64,000 nucleotides of DNA. It comes from Faeciplasma sp964650705. Lineage in GTDB: Bacteria > Bacillota > Clostridia > Oscillospirales > Ruminococcaceae. Of the stretch, positions 25,379 through 33,702 are shown in pieces. The stretch is taken from positions 1 to 64,000 of the forward strand of contig CAZYUJ010000004.1 of assembly GCA_964650705.1 (NCBI GenBank), given 5' to 3'. The first letter of the stretch is position 1. Each line of letters opens with the position of its first letter. Both the position numbers and the translations under genes were made by a program. The notes under the pieces were generated by a model. The model saw only the letters and a list, made by a program, of their open reading frames with translations. It ran no database searches and was not told where the DNA came from.

Positions 25379-25407
25379 TTGACATGTTGACGAAATAATC
25401 GTAAAAT
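25379..25407 (+). promoter_or_regulatory. pckG promoter
   Basis: TTGACA (25379-25384) and TAAAAT (25402-25407) with a 17-bp spacer, 71 bp before the start codon. Confidence 0.8.
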
Positions 25408-25477
25408 AGTATACGAGGAAATTTGGATTTCTCAAATCTCAGTACAATATTTTTTAACATAAAAAGGAGATATTGCG

Positions 25478-27268
25478 ATGGCAACATTAACTAACAACCC
25501 CAACGTAAACAAGTGGGTAGAGGAAATGATCGCTCTTACAAAGCCCGATAACGTGGTTTGGATCGACGGAAGCGAAGCTCAGCTCGAAGCACTTCGTGAA
25601 GAAGCTTGCGCAACCGGCGAAATGATCAAGCTCAACCAGGAAAAGCTTCCCGGATGCCTCTATCACAGAACTCTTCCTAACGACGTAGCCCGTGTTGAGG
25701 ACAGAACCTTCATCTGCTCCAGAAACAAGGAAGATGCCGGCCCGACCAACAACTGGTGCGACCCTAAGGAGATGTATGCTAAGCTTACTCCTATGTATGA
25801 CGGCTCCATGAAGGGAAGAACTATGTACGTTATCCCTTACTCTATGGGCCCTATCGGCTCTGACCTTGCAAAGGTTGGCGTTGAAGTTACAGACTCTATC
25901 TATGTTGTCCTCAACATGGCAATAATGACCCGTGTCGGCGTTAAGGCTTTCGAAAACTTGGGCGATACTTCTGATGACTTCGTTCGCGGATTGCACGCTA
26001 AGTGTGATGTTGACCCCGAAAAGAGATACATCGTTCAGTTCCCTGAGGATAACACGATCTGGTCCATCAACTCCGCATACGGCGGAAACGTTCTTTTGGG
26101 TAAGAAGTGCTTCGCATTGAGAATCGCTTCCTATCAGGGCAAGAACGAAGGCTGGATGGCTGAGCATATGCTCATCTTGGGTCTCGAAAAGCCCAACGGC
26201 GAAGTTAAGTACATAACCGCTGCTTTCCCCTCTGCTTGCGGAAAGACCAATCTTGCAATGCTCATTCCTCCGGAAGGATACATTAAGAACGGCTACAAGG
26301 TTTGGACCGTAGGCGACGATATCGCTTGGCTCAAGCCCGGTGAAGACGGAAGACTCTATGCTATCAACCCTGAAAACGGCTTCTTCGGCGTAGCTCCCGG
26401 TACTAACGAAAACTCCAACTTCAACGCTTTGGCTTCCACAAAGAAGGGAACTATCTTCACCAACGTCGCTATCAACAACGACGATATGACAGTTTGGTGG
26501 GAAAAGCTTGATAAGAATCCTCCCGTAAATGCAACTGAATGGAAGGGTGCGAAGGTTAACGGCCCTGAATACATTGCTGAAGGCAACAAGCTCGCTCACC
26601 CTAACTCCCGTTTCACAGCTCCTGCTGAAAACTGCCCCTGCATCTCCAAGGAATTCAATAATCCCAAGGGCGTTCCCATTTCTGCTATCATCTTCGGCGG
26701 CAGACGTGCAAAGACTGCTCCCTTGGTATATCAGTCCTTTGACTGGCAGCACGGTACCTTCGTCGGCTCTATCATGGCTTCCGAAACCACCGCTGCAGCA
26801 ACCGGTGCAGTCGGCGTTGTAAGACGTGATCCTATGGCTATGCTTCCTTTCTGCGGCTACCATATGGGCGACTACTGGGCACACTGGCTCGAAATGGGCA
26901 AGGTTTTGGGCGACAAGGCTCCCAAGATCTTTAACGTTAACTGGTTCAGAACTGACGATGAAGGCAACTTCGTATGGCCCGGCTACGGCGACAACATGAG
27001 AGTTCTTGACTGGATCATCGACCGTTGCGAAGGCGAAGTTGACGCTGTTGAGACCGCTATCGGCTATGAGCCTAAGCCTGAGGACATCAATGTTGAAGGC
27101 TTGGAGGGCATCACCACCGAAACCATCGCAGATCTTTTGAGCGTTGACAACAACCTCTGGCTCGAAGAGACCAAGGGTATCGAAGAGTTCTATGCTAAGT
27201 TCGGCGAAAAGCTTCCCAAGGAGCTTGCTCAAGAGCTTGAATCTCTCAAAACAAGACTTTCCAAGTAA
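25478..27268 (+). CDS. pckG: phosphoenolpyruvate carboxykinase (GTP)
   Basis: A 596-residue GTP-type PEPCK. The phosphate-binding kinase-1a motif AFPSACGKTNLAML lies near 249-262. IDGSEAQLEALREEA, YVIPYSMGPIGSDLAKVG, TVGDDIAW and the metal/GTP region FGGRRAKTAPLVY are all conserved. It interconverts oxaloacetate and PEP; in anaerobes it often runs toward oxaloacetate for fermentation. The length is normal. AAAAGGAG precedes the ATG, and it is a single gene with its own promoter and terminator. A 581-codon antisense frame is a shadow of its codon usage. Confidence 0.97.
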   Translation: MATLTNNPNVNKWVEEMIALTKPDNVVWIDGSEAQLEALREEACATGEMIKLNQEKLPGCLYHRTLPNDVARVEDRTFICSRNKEDAGPTNNWCDPKEMYAKLTPMYDGSMKGRTMYVIPYSMGPIGSDLAKVGVEVTDSIYVVLNMAIMTRVGVKAFENLGDTSDDFVRGLHAKCDVDPEKRYIVQFPEDNTIWSINSAYGGNVLLGKKCFALRIASYQGKNEGWMAEHMLILGLEKPNGEVKYITAAFPSACGKTNLAMLIPPEGYIKNGYKVWTVGDDIAWLKPGEDGRLYAINPENGFFGVAPGTNENSNFNALASTKKGTIFTNVAINNDDMTVWWEKLDKNPPVNATEWKGAKVNGPEYIAEGNKLAHPNSRFTAPAENCPCISKEFNNPKGVPISAIIFGGRRAKTAPLVYQSFDWQHGTFVGSIMASETTAAATGAVGVVRRDPMAMLPFCGYHMGDYWAHWLEMGKVLGDKAPKIFNVNWFRTDDEGNFVWPGYGDNMRVLDWIIDRCEGEVDAVETAIGYEPKPEDINVEGLEGITTETIADLLSVDNNLWLEETKGIEEFYAKFGEKLPKELAQELESLKTRLSK

Positions 27269-27274
27269 TAAACT

Positions 27275-27312
27275 ATATCCCGCATTCCAAAAGATGCGGG
27301 ATATTTCATTTT
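27275..27312 (+). terminator. pckG terminator
   Basis: ATATCCCGCAT (27275-27285) pairs perfectly with ATGCGGGATAT (27294-27304), followed by a T-rich tail. Confidence 0.85.
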
Positions 27313-27399
27313 GTTTATAGGAGCCTTGTGTTTTTAAAATTTGATTTATCGTGAGGAAAATTATAGCTCTGTTGATATGTTTTTGGTCAATATTACCCC

Positions 27400-27428
27400 T
27401 TTACAAAGGGTGGTTGATGATGTATAAT
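27400..27428 (+). promoter_or_regulatory. intergenic promoter of a candidate small RNA
   Basis: TTTACA (27400-27405) and TATAAT (27423-27428) with a 17-bp spacer lie in the gene-free stretch 27269-27623, without a reading frame behind them. Confidence 0.65.
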
Positions 27429-27434
27429 ACTTAA

Positions 27435-27545
27435 CGTGGAGTATGACTCCGCCTATTATTTTTTGACATCTTCATAATATAGTGTTCCAAGTAAATGGTG
27501 AAGTAAGAGAGTGCTTAGCATTCTCTTATTTCACTTTTATTATGT
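27435..27545 (+). ncRNA. candidate small RNA (about 105 nt)
   Basis: Downstream of the promoter at 27400-27428 is a short hairpin (GGAGT-ATG-ACTCC near 27438), an unstructured T-rich stretch, and a long imperfect hairpin, GTGAAGTAAGAGAGTG with CATTCTCTTATTTCAC (about 27498-27535), followed by TTTTATTATG. No coding potential was seen. It could instead be the ttcA leader with an attenuator. No known RNA family was recognised. Confidence 0.4.
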
Positions 27546-27623
27546 TTTTTTATTCCACTGCTTTTCAAATCGCTTTTGTTGTGATATACTATCACTGACA
27601 TCTTTGTGTTCAGGAGAATTACT

Positions 27624-28382
27624 ATGCAGAAAATGTACGGCTATATGCGCAAGGCAATAACTGAATTTGATATGATCGAAAACGGCGATAGGATCGCTGT
27701 CGGAGTTTCGGGCGGAAAGGACAGCCTTGTCCTTTTGATGGGGCTTATCGGCTTGCGAAGATTCATCGGCATTGATTATGAGATCGTTGCAATAACTCTC
27801 GATCCTTGCTTCTCGGGAGTTCAGGGTGACTATTCTTCCGTTGAAAAACTTTGCAAGGATAACGGAATTGAATATATCCTTCAGCGTACTCATATCGGCG
27901 AGATAGTTTTCGATATCAGAAAAGAGCCTAATCCGTGTTCTCTTTGTGCACGCATGCGCAGAGGCGCATTGCACGATGCCGCAAAGGCAGCAGGTTGCAA
28001 TAAGATCGCTCTTGGTCATCACTATAACGATGCTGTTGAGACTTTCATGATGAATCTTTTTATTGAGGGAAGGGTAGGGTGCTTTGCTCCCAAAAGCTAT
28101 CTCTCGAGAAAGGATCTTTGGATGATCCGCCCGATGGTCTTTGCTCCCGAATATGAAGTTAGACGTGCCGCCAAGCGCACGGGACTCGAGATCGTTAAGT
28201 CAGCTTGTCCGGCTGACGGTCACACAAAACGAGAAGAGATGAAAGAGTTTTTAGCTTCTCGTGAGCGTGAGGACAAAGGCTTCACCGACAGGATTTTCGG
28301 TGCAATGCGCCGAAGCGGAGTTGACGGCTGGGGATTCAAAGAAATGGATACTGATAAAGAGGAGGAGATCCCATGCGATTGA
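27624..28382 (+). CDS. ttcA: TtcA-family tRNA 2-thiolation PP-loop ATPase
   Basis: A 252-residue protein. The start at 27624 follows CAGGAGA; an upstream in-frame codon is not preceded by a site. SGGKDSLVLLMGL near residue 28 is the PP-loop ATP-pyrophosphatase motif. CSLCARMRRG and a later cysteine (SACPADG) match the three Fe-S ligands of TtcA. GHHYNDAVET is also conserved. The family thiolates C32 of certain tRNAs using sulfur from a cysteine desulfurase, one of which is encoded at 49435-50568. The gene overlaps ymdB by 10 bp. Confidence 0.87.
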   Translation: MQKMYGYMRKAITEFDMIENGDRIAVGVSGGKDSLVLLMGLIGLRRFIGIDYEIVAITLDPCFSGVQGDYSSVEKLCKDNGIEYILQRTHIGEIVFDIRKEPNPCSLCARMRRGALHDAAKAAGCNKIALGHHYNDAVETFMMNLFIEGRVGCFAPKSYLSRKDLWMIRPMVFAPEYEVRRAAKRTGLEIVKSACPADGHTKREEMKEFLASREREDKGFTDRIFGAMRRSGVDGWGFKEMDTDKEEEIPCD

Positions 28383-29140
28383 TGTTTATCGGCGACGTTG
28401 TCGGACACGCGGGATGTGAGTTTTTAGCATCAAAAATGCACTGCCTCAAAACCAAATATAATGTTGACATAACCGTTATAAACGGCGAGAATTCAGCAAC
28501 GGGCAACGGCATTACACGCACTTCATGTGACTTTTTGACAAGCATCGGTGCTGACGTCATCACAACAGGAAATCACGCCTTCAAGCGCCGTGAGTCGCTT
28601 TCGATGTTTGATGAGGTCGAGCATCTCATCCGCCCGATCAATTATCCCGAAGGTGTTATCGGTAAAGGAAGTTATATCCTCGACATGGGACGATATAGCG
28701 TTGCGGTCATCAACCTTATGGGCGTTATGTATCTTGAAGCACTCGGGAATCCTTTCAGCACGATAGACAAGGCGCTTGAAAGCATTGATACAAAGAATAT
28801 CTTCATTGATTTCCACGCTGAGGCAACTTCCGAAAAGAAAGCACTCGGTTTTTATCTTGACGGAAGAGTAACCGCGGTTTTGGGAACTCATACCCATGTT
28901 CAAACTGCTGACGAAACGGTATTGCCGAACGGCACAGCCTATATCACTGATGCAGGTATGACAGGCCCCGAGCTTTCGGTTTTGGGCGTTGATAAGGCAC
29001 CTGCTATCGAGAAACAGCGTTTGAACATCCCCGTCAGATTCGTTGAAGCAGACACACCTTGCTTCATCTGTGGCGTTGTGGTCGAGTTTGACGAGAAAAC
29101 GGGCAAAGCGCTCAGCATTGAAAGAATTATGGAAAGATAG
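28373..29140 (+). CDS. YmdB-family metallophosphoesterase
   Basis: A 255-residue enzyme of the YmdB family (TIGR00282). Metal-site motifs are FIGDVVGHAG, NGENSATGNG, TTGNHAF, DFHAEATSEK and GTHTHVQTADE. B. subtilis YmdB hydrolyses 2',3'-cyclic nucleotides and affects the switch between motility and biofilm. GAGGAGG lies before the ATG. It is translationally coupled to ttcA, followed by a terminator. Confidence 0.92.
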   Translation: MRLMFIGDVVGHAGCEFLASKMHCLKTKYNVDITVINGENSATGNGITRTSCDFLTSIGADVITTGNHAFKRRESLSMFDEVEHLIRPINYPEGVIGKGSYILDMGRYSVAVINLMGVMYLEALGNPFSTIDKALESIDTKNIFIDFHAEATSEKKALGFYLDGRVTAVLGTHTHVQTADETVLPNGTAYITDAGMTGPELSVLGVDKAPAIEKQRLNIPVRFVEADTPCFICGVVVEFDEKTGKALSIERIMER

Positions 29141-29144
29141 AATT

Positions 29145-29177
29145 AAAGCGCATCCGAGAAAGAGGTGCGCTTTTTAT
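29145..29177 (+). terminator. terminator of ttcA-ymdB
   Basis: AAAGCGCA (29145-29152) pairs with TGCGCTTT (29166-29173), followed by T residues. Confidence 0.82.
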
Positions 29178-29179
29178 TA

Positions 29180-29294
29180 TGCGCTCCGCCGCTCCCACTT
29201 GCGTGGGAGCGCCGCCCCGCATAATGCGCCGCCCACGGCTCGCACTCCGCCTTCGCTGACGCTCAGGCGGCCGCTCGCCACTCGGCGGCGCGCT
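29180..29294. repeat. GC-rich palindromic element E5
   Basis: A GC-rich block between convergent ymdB and spmB with GCTCCCAC-TTGC-GTGGGAGC and CGCCTTCGCTGACGCTCAGG. It reaches to within about 10 bp of the spmB stop codon. Confidence 0.75.
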
Positions 29295-29301
29295 TATAAC
29301 C

Positions 29302-29817
29302 TCACAGCATCAGTCTCACAACAATTGCCGACATTAAAATTGCCGCTAAATCGCCCAAAAGCGCAGATGCAAGCGCATAACGTGTGTTCCTGACCTTTGT
29401 TGCAGCGAAATATACTGCCAAAGTATAGAATGTTGTTTCGGTCGAGCCGGCCATAACGCTTGCGACCTTTCCCGTGAAGCTGTCGGGTGAGGACTTCGAC
29501 AAAACGCCCTCAAGGACCGTCAGCGCTCCGCTCCCCGAAACCGGTTTCAAAATTGCAAGAGGCACGCAATCTGCAGGGAACCCGATGAATTCCATGATAG
29601 GAGATATCAGTTTTGTAAATGCCTCGAGCGCTCCGCTTGATCTGAGCATACCGACAGCAAGCATTAAAATAATTAAAGTCGGAAGTATATCAATACCGGT
29701 CTTGAGGTTCGCTTTCGCCCCTGAGATGAAGGAGTCGAGAATATTAACCTTCTTTATCGCAGCAAATATGAAAATAAATAAAACTAACAGCGGTATCAGT
29801 GAATCGATAAGTTTCAA
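29302..29817 (-). CDS. spmB: spore maturation protein B
   Basis: A 171-residue membrane protein with a nucleoside-recognition (Gate) domain and five or so hydrophobic segments. Family motifs include LPTLIILMLAVGMLR, LKPVSGSGAL and MAGSTETTFYTLAVYF. SpmB acts with SpmA in dehydrating the spore core. The start is TTG, with GAGG about 12 bases upstream, and it lies only 6 bp after spmA. Its presence indicates a spore former. Confidence 0.9.
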   Translation of the reverse strand: MKLIDSLIPLLVLFIFIFAAIKKVNILDSFISGAKANLKTGIDILPTLIILMLAVGMLRSSGALEAFTKLISPIMEFIGFPADCVPLAILKPVSGSGALTVLEGVLSKSSPDSFTGKVASVMAGSTETTFYTLAVYFAATKVRNTRYALASALLGDLAAILMSAIVVRLML

Positions 29818-29823
29818 ATTTTA

Positions 29824-30411
29824 TTAACCTCGTTGATCAATTTTTTCGAAAACCGAAGCGCTTGCAACGCATACGCAAACGGATATTATTGACACAATCA
29901 TTACGCAGGGAATTATCTCTGACGGAGAGCTGCTTTCGTGTGCTATGCGAAGCGCAATGACGGTCGTCGGGATGATCTCTATTGAGGAGGTATTCAAAAG
30001 CGACAGCAAGATCATGTTCCTGCTTGCTTTTTCGCCCGGGTTTTCCTCTTCCTCAAGACGCTTCATCGCTTCGATGCCCAACGGCGTTGCCGCATTTCCA
30101 AGACCGAAAATGTTTGCAGTAACGTTCATTGCGATCGCTTGCAAAGCCTTGGAATCACGTTTTAGCCCCTTGAATAGACGCCTTAGCAACGGCGTCAAAG
30201 CCTTTGTGAGTTTATTTGTCAGCCCCGAATCCTCAGCGACCTTAAGTATCCCGCCCCACGTCACCATGGTTCCCATCAGCGTTAAGCATAAGCTTATCGC
30301 TTCGCCGCCTGAAGTCATTACAGACGTTGATATATCCTGCATATGGTTTCCGGAAATTATGCTGTAAATGACTGACAAAATGACCATAAATACAATAACT
30401 ACGTTTAACAT
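29824..30411 (-). CDS. spmA: spore maturation protein A
   Basis: A 195-residue membrane protein of the SpmA family. The ATG at 30411 is chosen because GGAGAAAAGG lies before it; an upstream TTG is in frame. GTMVTWGGILKVAEDSGLT, NVTANIFGLGNAATPLG and LLSLLNTSSIEIIPTT are characteristic. It is the first gene of the spmA-spmB pair. In B. subtilis this pair is needed for full spore-core dehydration. Confidence 0.92.
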   Translation of the reverse strand: MLNVVIVFMVILSVIYSIISGNHMQDISTSVMTSGGEAISLCLTLMGTMVTWGGILKVAEDSGLTNKLTKALTPLLRRLFKGLKRDSKALQAIAMNVTANIFGLGNAATPLGIEAMKRLEEEENPGEKASRNMILLSLLNTSSIEIIPTTVIALRIAHESSSPSEIIPCVMIVSIISVCVCVASASVFEKIDQRG

Positions 30412-30490
30412 TTTTAACCTTTTCTCCAAAAATTCGCAGAAATAATTGATAATTTGTTAACAAACTTATATAAATATTTTCAAATTCCTA

Positions 30491-30519
30491 TTGACAAATT
30501 TCGAAATATATCGTATTAT
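30491..30519 (+). promoter_or_regulatory. promoter of the AbrB-type regulator
   Basis: TTGACA (30491-30496) and TATTAT (30514-30519) with a 17-bp spacer, 37 bp before the GTG start. Confidence 0.78.
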
Positions 30520-30556
30520 ACAAATGTAGTTGTTTAATATTTTTGGAGGTGATTCT

Positions 30557-30799
30557 GTGAAATCTACAGGAATAGTCAGAAAAGTTGATGAACTCGGTCG
30601 TATCGTTATCCCCATGGAACTCAGAAGATCAATGGATATCAAGGAAAGAGATCCTTTGGAAATTTTCACAGACGGTGATCGCATCGTCTTGAAGAAGTAT
30701 TCTAATTCCTGCGTTTTTTGCGGTGAAGGTGAGGATATTATCGATTTCAACGGCAAGTGCATTTGCCCTAAGTGCTTAGAGGAAGTTAAGAAGATTTAA
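30557..30799 (+). CDS. AbrB/SpoVT-type transition-state regulator with C-terminal zinc-binding motif
   Basis: An 80-residue DNA-binding regulator. The GTG at 30557 has GGAGGT at ideal spacing. Residues 1-45 form the swapped-hairpin AbrB domain (STGIVRKVDELGRIVIP, MELRRSMDI). Residues 46-75 carry two CxxC pairs (CVFC and CPKC), an AbrB/Abh-like C-terminal variant likely to bind zinc. AbrB proteins control the transition to stationary phase and sporulation. It is monocistronic and diverges from spmA. Confidence 0.88.
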   Translation: MKSTGIVRKVDELGRIVIPMELRRSMDIKERDPLEIFTDGDRIVLKKYSNSCVFCGEGEDIIDFNGKCICPKCLEEVKKI

Positions 30800-30835
30800 T
30801 TTTTTTAAAGCGCTTACAAACTAAACAACGACTGA

Positions 30836-30891
30836 TTCAGGTACCGACTTTGTGTTTTTTCTCGGTTTAATCGGCAGCTTGCCGGCCTGAA
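30836..30891 (+). ncRNA. candidate structured RNA (three-way junction)
   Basis: TTCAGG (30836-30841) pairs with CCTGAA (30886-30891), enclosing two hairpins: ACCGA/TCGGT (30843-30866) and CGGCA-GCT-TGCCG (30872-30884). The fold lies 37 nt after the AbrB-type gene and is followed by a terminator. It may be a 3' UTR element or an independent RNA. No known riboswitch class was recognised. Confidence 0.35.
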
Positions 30892-30904
30892 TTTTGACTT
30901 TATA

Positions 30905-30944
30905 TTTCAAATTTGTCCGTCTGTTATAAGGCGGACCTTTTTTA
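30905..30944 (+). terminator. terminator after the AbrB-type gene and RNA fold
   Basis: TTGTCCGTC pairs with GGCGGAC (one G-T pair) around TGTTATAA, followed by a run of T. Confidence 0.75.
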
Positions 30945-30981
30945 TGCTATATAATATTTACGATCCTGCCCGATTATGCTA

Positions 30982-31042
30982 TCCTGCCGCGGCTCGCACG
31001 CCGGCGCACTCCGCTGACGCGCACGCGCCGCACGCTCGCCGT
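30982..31042. repeat. GC-rich palindromic element E6
   Basis: A GC-rich block (CTGCCGCGGCTCGCACGCC, GACGCGCACGCGCCGC) between a terminator and the ymfF promoter, within the 342-bp gene-free stretch 30800-31141. Confidence 0.65.
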
Positions 31043-31082
31043 TTTCCGCTTATCATTCTTTGCATCTGAAATCAAATATGCC

Positions 31083-31111
31083 TTGCATAATTGCGCATAT
31101 TGTGGTAAAAT
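31083..31111 (+). promoter_or_regulatory. promoter of ymfF-ymfH-lgt-folD
   Basis: TTGCAT (31083-31088) and TAAAAT (31106-31111) with 17-bp spacing, 31 bp before ymfF. Confidence 0.6.
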
Positions 31112-31141
31112 AACATCAACTGTTTGCGAAGAGGTGAAAAT

Positions 31142-32395
31142 GTGCAAAACCAATTTACGTCCAGAAGCTTAGCTCACGGTGTAACACTCAAATGTATTGC
31201 CGATAACAAGTTCAGATCGAATATAGTTTCCGTTAAGCTTCTTATAAAAAACAGCGGCGAAAACCTTGCTGCGCTTGCACTTTTGCCCTCTGTTCTCTCA
31301 TATACCAACGCAAACTATCCCACAAGTGACAAGATGAACACCCGTCTCAATGAGCTTTACGGCGCTTCCTTGTTCTCGTCCTGCGGCCAAAGAGGGGGAA
31401 TGTATGAGATATCTGTCTCTTGTGAGTACATTTTGGATAAATACACCCTATCGGAAAAGATCGCTGATGATGTTGTAAGGATCCTGATAGATTGCCTTGT
31501 TGATCCCGCACTTGAAAACGGCACATTTGCCAAAGAAGAGTTCGATATCCGCAAGAGCGACCTGTTGGACGCTATCGACGCCGAGATCAATGACAAAACT
31601 TCATATGCCTTAGCTTTGGCATATCCGACGATATACTGCGGCGAGCTTGCCTCACAAAAATATTACGGAACCCGTGAAGAGGTCGAAGCCTTGACCCCTT
31701 GGGATGTATATACTGCCTATGAATACGTTTTGAATAACGCTCTTGTCGAAGTGATATTCACAGGCGGCGGTGACTTTGATTCACAGATTTCTTTGTTCGA
31801 GGGTGTTTTTAGCGACAGACCGATTTTGGACATCGCCTATCACTCTCCCAGCCCGATAAAGCCTGAGCCTGCATATTCCGAAGAAATAATGGATGTCAGC
31901 CAGGCAAACATGGTATTAGCTTTCAAGACCGATAATCACGATCATTTTGCAAACCGACTCATGGCATCGCTCTATGGGGGAGGATACTCAAAGCTTTTTG
32001 AGACCGTTCGCGAAAAACTCAGCCTTTGCTATTTCTGCGATGCAGGATATTCCGAGGTCAAGTCCGCGATGACCGTTGTGAGTGCAGTTGATATCGAAAA
32101 TATCGACGCTGCAAGAACTGAGATAATCCACCAGCTTTCGCTTGTCGCACAGGGCGACTTCACGGACGAGGAGCTGGAAAACAAAAAGCACCAGACCGCA
32201 GCATCGCTCAGAGCGAGCTATGACAGCATTTCTGCCCTTTCATCATGGCACTATCTTTGCACTCTTCGCGGCACTGATATGACTGTTGATGAGTACATCT
32301 CAAAGATCAACGCTGTCACACGCGATGATATAATAAATTCGGCTCGGAATATGAAGCTCGATACTGTTTTCATATTAAAGGGAGGTGCTGAATAA
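31142..32395 (+). CDS. ymfF: M16-family protein YmfF (EF-P 5-aminopentanol modification associated)
   Basis: A 417-residue M16-like protein without the zinc-binding HxxEH motif, so it is the non-catalytic partner of YmfH. The GTG at 31142 follows GAGGTG. M16 folds are evident from LNELYGASLFSS, RKSDLLDAIDAEINDK and RLMASLYGGGYSKLFETVREKLSLCY. In B. subtilis ymfF, ymfH and ymfI take part in forming the 5-aminopentanol modification on EF-P. Its TAA overlaps the ymfH ATG (TAATG). Confidence 0.82.
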   Translation: MQNQFTSRSLAHGVTLKCIADNKFRSNIVSVKLLIKNSGENLAALALLPSVLSYTNANYPTSDKMNTRLNELYGASLFSSCGQRGGMYEISVSCEYILDKYTLSEKIADDVVRILIDCLVDPALENGTFAKEEFDIRKSDLLDAIDAEINDKTSYALALAYPTIYCGELASQKYYGTREEVEALTPWDVYTAYEYVLNNALVEVIFTGGGDFDSQISLFEGVFSDRPILDIAYHSPSPIKPEPAYSEEIMDVSQANMVLAFKTDNHDHFANRLMASLYGGGYSKLFETVREKLSLCYFCDAGYSEVKSAMTVVSAVDIENIDAARTEIIHQLSLVAQGDFTDEELENKKHQTAASLRASYDSISALSSWHYLCTLRGTDMTVDEYISKINAVTRDDIINSARNMKLDTVFILKGGAE

Positions 32396-33702
32396 TGCCC
32401 TCTGAGATCAAACTCATCAAAAACGAGCACACGGGTGCAAAGGCTCACTTTGTGAAGCATCACTCCGGCCTTAGCATCTATGTTATGGAGATGCCGGGAT
32501 TCACCGGCACAAGCGCCATGTTCGGCACAAAATACGGCTCAATAAACACAACCTTCAAAACCAATGCCGATGATGATTTCGTCACAGTTCCCGAAGGTAT
32601 CGCTCATTTTTTGGAGCACAAGCTCTTTGAAAATGAGGATTGCGACGTTTTCAAAAAGTTTGCACGCACAGGCGCTCACGATAATGCTTATACAAGCTTT
32701 GATTCGACTGTATATTATTTCGACTGCACCGACAATTTCATCGAGTCGCTGGAGATCCTTTTGGACTTTGTAACTCACCCGTATTTCACACAGGAGACCG
32801 TCGATAAAGAGCAGGGGATAATCGGACAAGAGATCAAGATGTGTGAGGATAATCCCTATAGACGTGTCTATTTCAATCTCCTACAGGCTGTGTATAAAGA
32901 CCATCCCGTCAGGATCGAGATAGCAGGGACGACCGATTCCATCTCTCACATCGACGCAGAGCTTCTCTATCGTTGCTATAACACGTTTTATAACCTTAAC
33001 AACATGGTTTTAGCTGTAGCAGGTAACTGCCGATCAGAGGACGTTTTAGCGTGCGCTGACAAAATGTTTAAAAGCTCAGAAGATATCGGGCTTGTCTGTC
33101 AAACACCCGATGAACCCGATGAGGTATATAAAAAACTGGTCACAGCACAAATGCCTGTCGGTATACCCCTTTTCGCATTCGGCTTCAAAGCTCCGCCCTC
33201 AAGCGGCAAGGAGCGTTTGAAGAATGAATATATCAGTTCCTTCCTTCTCAGCCTTGTTTTCGGACAGACCTCGAAGTTCTACCGTGAAAACTCGATCTGC
33301 GGTCTTATAAATTCGAGCCTTGAATCGGAGACTCTGAGCGGCGAAGGCTTCTTTGTAAACATCCTTACAGGAGAATCTCACGACCCTGAGAAGCTTGCTG
33401 AAATTATTTCCAAGGAAATAAAAAGAGTCATGCAAGAGGGGATCGACAAGCGAGAGTTTGAAATGCTCAAGCGTTCCCGATTCGGCTCAATAATAAAGAG
33501 CTTTAACAGCGTTTCGGGATGCTGTTCCCGCCTTATCGAAAATCACTTCGCTTCCTGCGGCCCGTTTGATGCAGCGGACGTTTTAGCTGATTTAACACTT
33601 GAGGATGTCACAAACGGTATAAATAAGTTTTTAGATCCCGACAATATGTCGGTCTCAATAATTTACCCCGAGCCAGGCTCGAAAGGAGACAACAATGTTT
33701 AA
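32395..33702 (+). CDS. ymfH: M16-family peptidase YmfH
   Basis: A 435-residue M16 metallopeptidase with the inverted zinc motif HFLEH (GIAHFLEHKLFE near residue 73) and a downstream glutamate in DKEQGIIGQEIKM. It probably forms a heterodimer with YmfF, encoded immediately upstream. The family is linked to EF-P 5-aminopentanol modification. The reductase YmfI is encoded separately at 43033-43761. It overlaps lgt by 8 bp. Confidence 0.87.
   Translation: MPSEIKLIKNEHTGAKAHFVKHHSGLSIYVMEMPGFTGTSAMFGTKYGSINTTFKTNADDDFVTVPEGIAHFLEHKLFENEDCDVFKKFARTGAHDNAYTSFDSTVYYFDCTDNFIESLEILLDFVTHPYFTQETVDKEQGIIGQEIKMCEDNPYRRVYFNLLQAVYKDHPVRIEIAGTTDSISHIDAELLYRCYNTFYNLNNMVLAVAGNCRSEDVLACADKMFKSSEDIGLVCQTPDEPDEVYKKLVTAQMPVGIPLFAFGFKAPPSSGKERLKNEYISSFLLSLVFGQTSKFYRENSICGLINSSLESETLSGEGFFVNILTGESHDPEKLAEIISKEIKRVMQEGIDKREFEMLKRSRFGSIIKSFNSVSGCCSRLIENHFASCGPFDAADVLADLTLEDVTNGINKFLDPDNMSVSIIYPEPGSKGDNNV

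Noticed and set aside
25487..27232. 581-codon open frame antisense to pckG
   Set aside because: The sense frame is an unmistakable full-length PEP carboxykinase. The antisense frame lacks start signals and family motifs.
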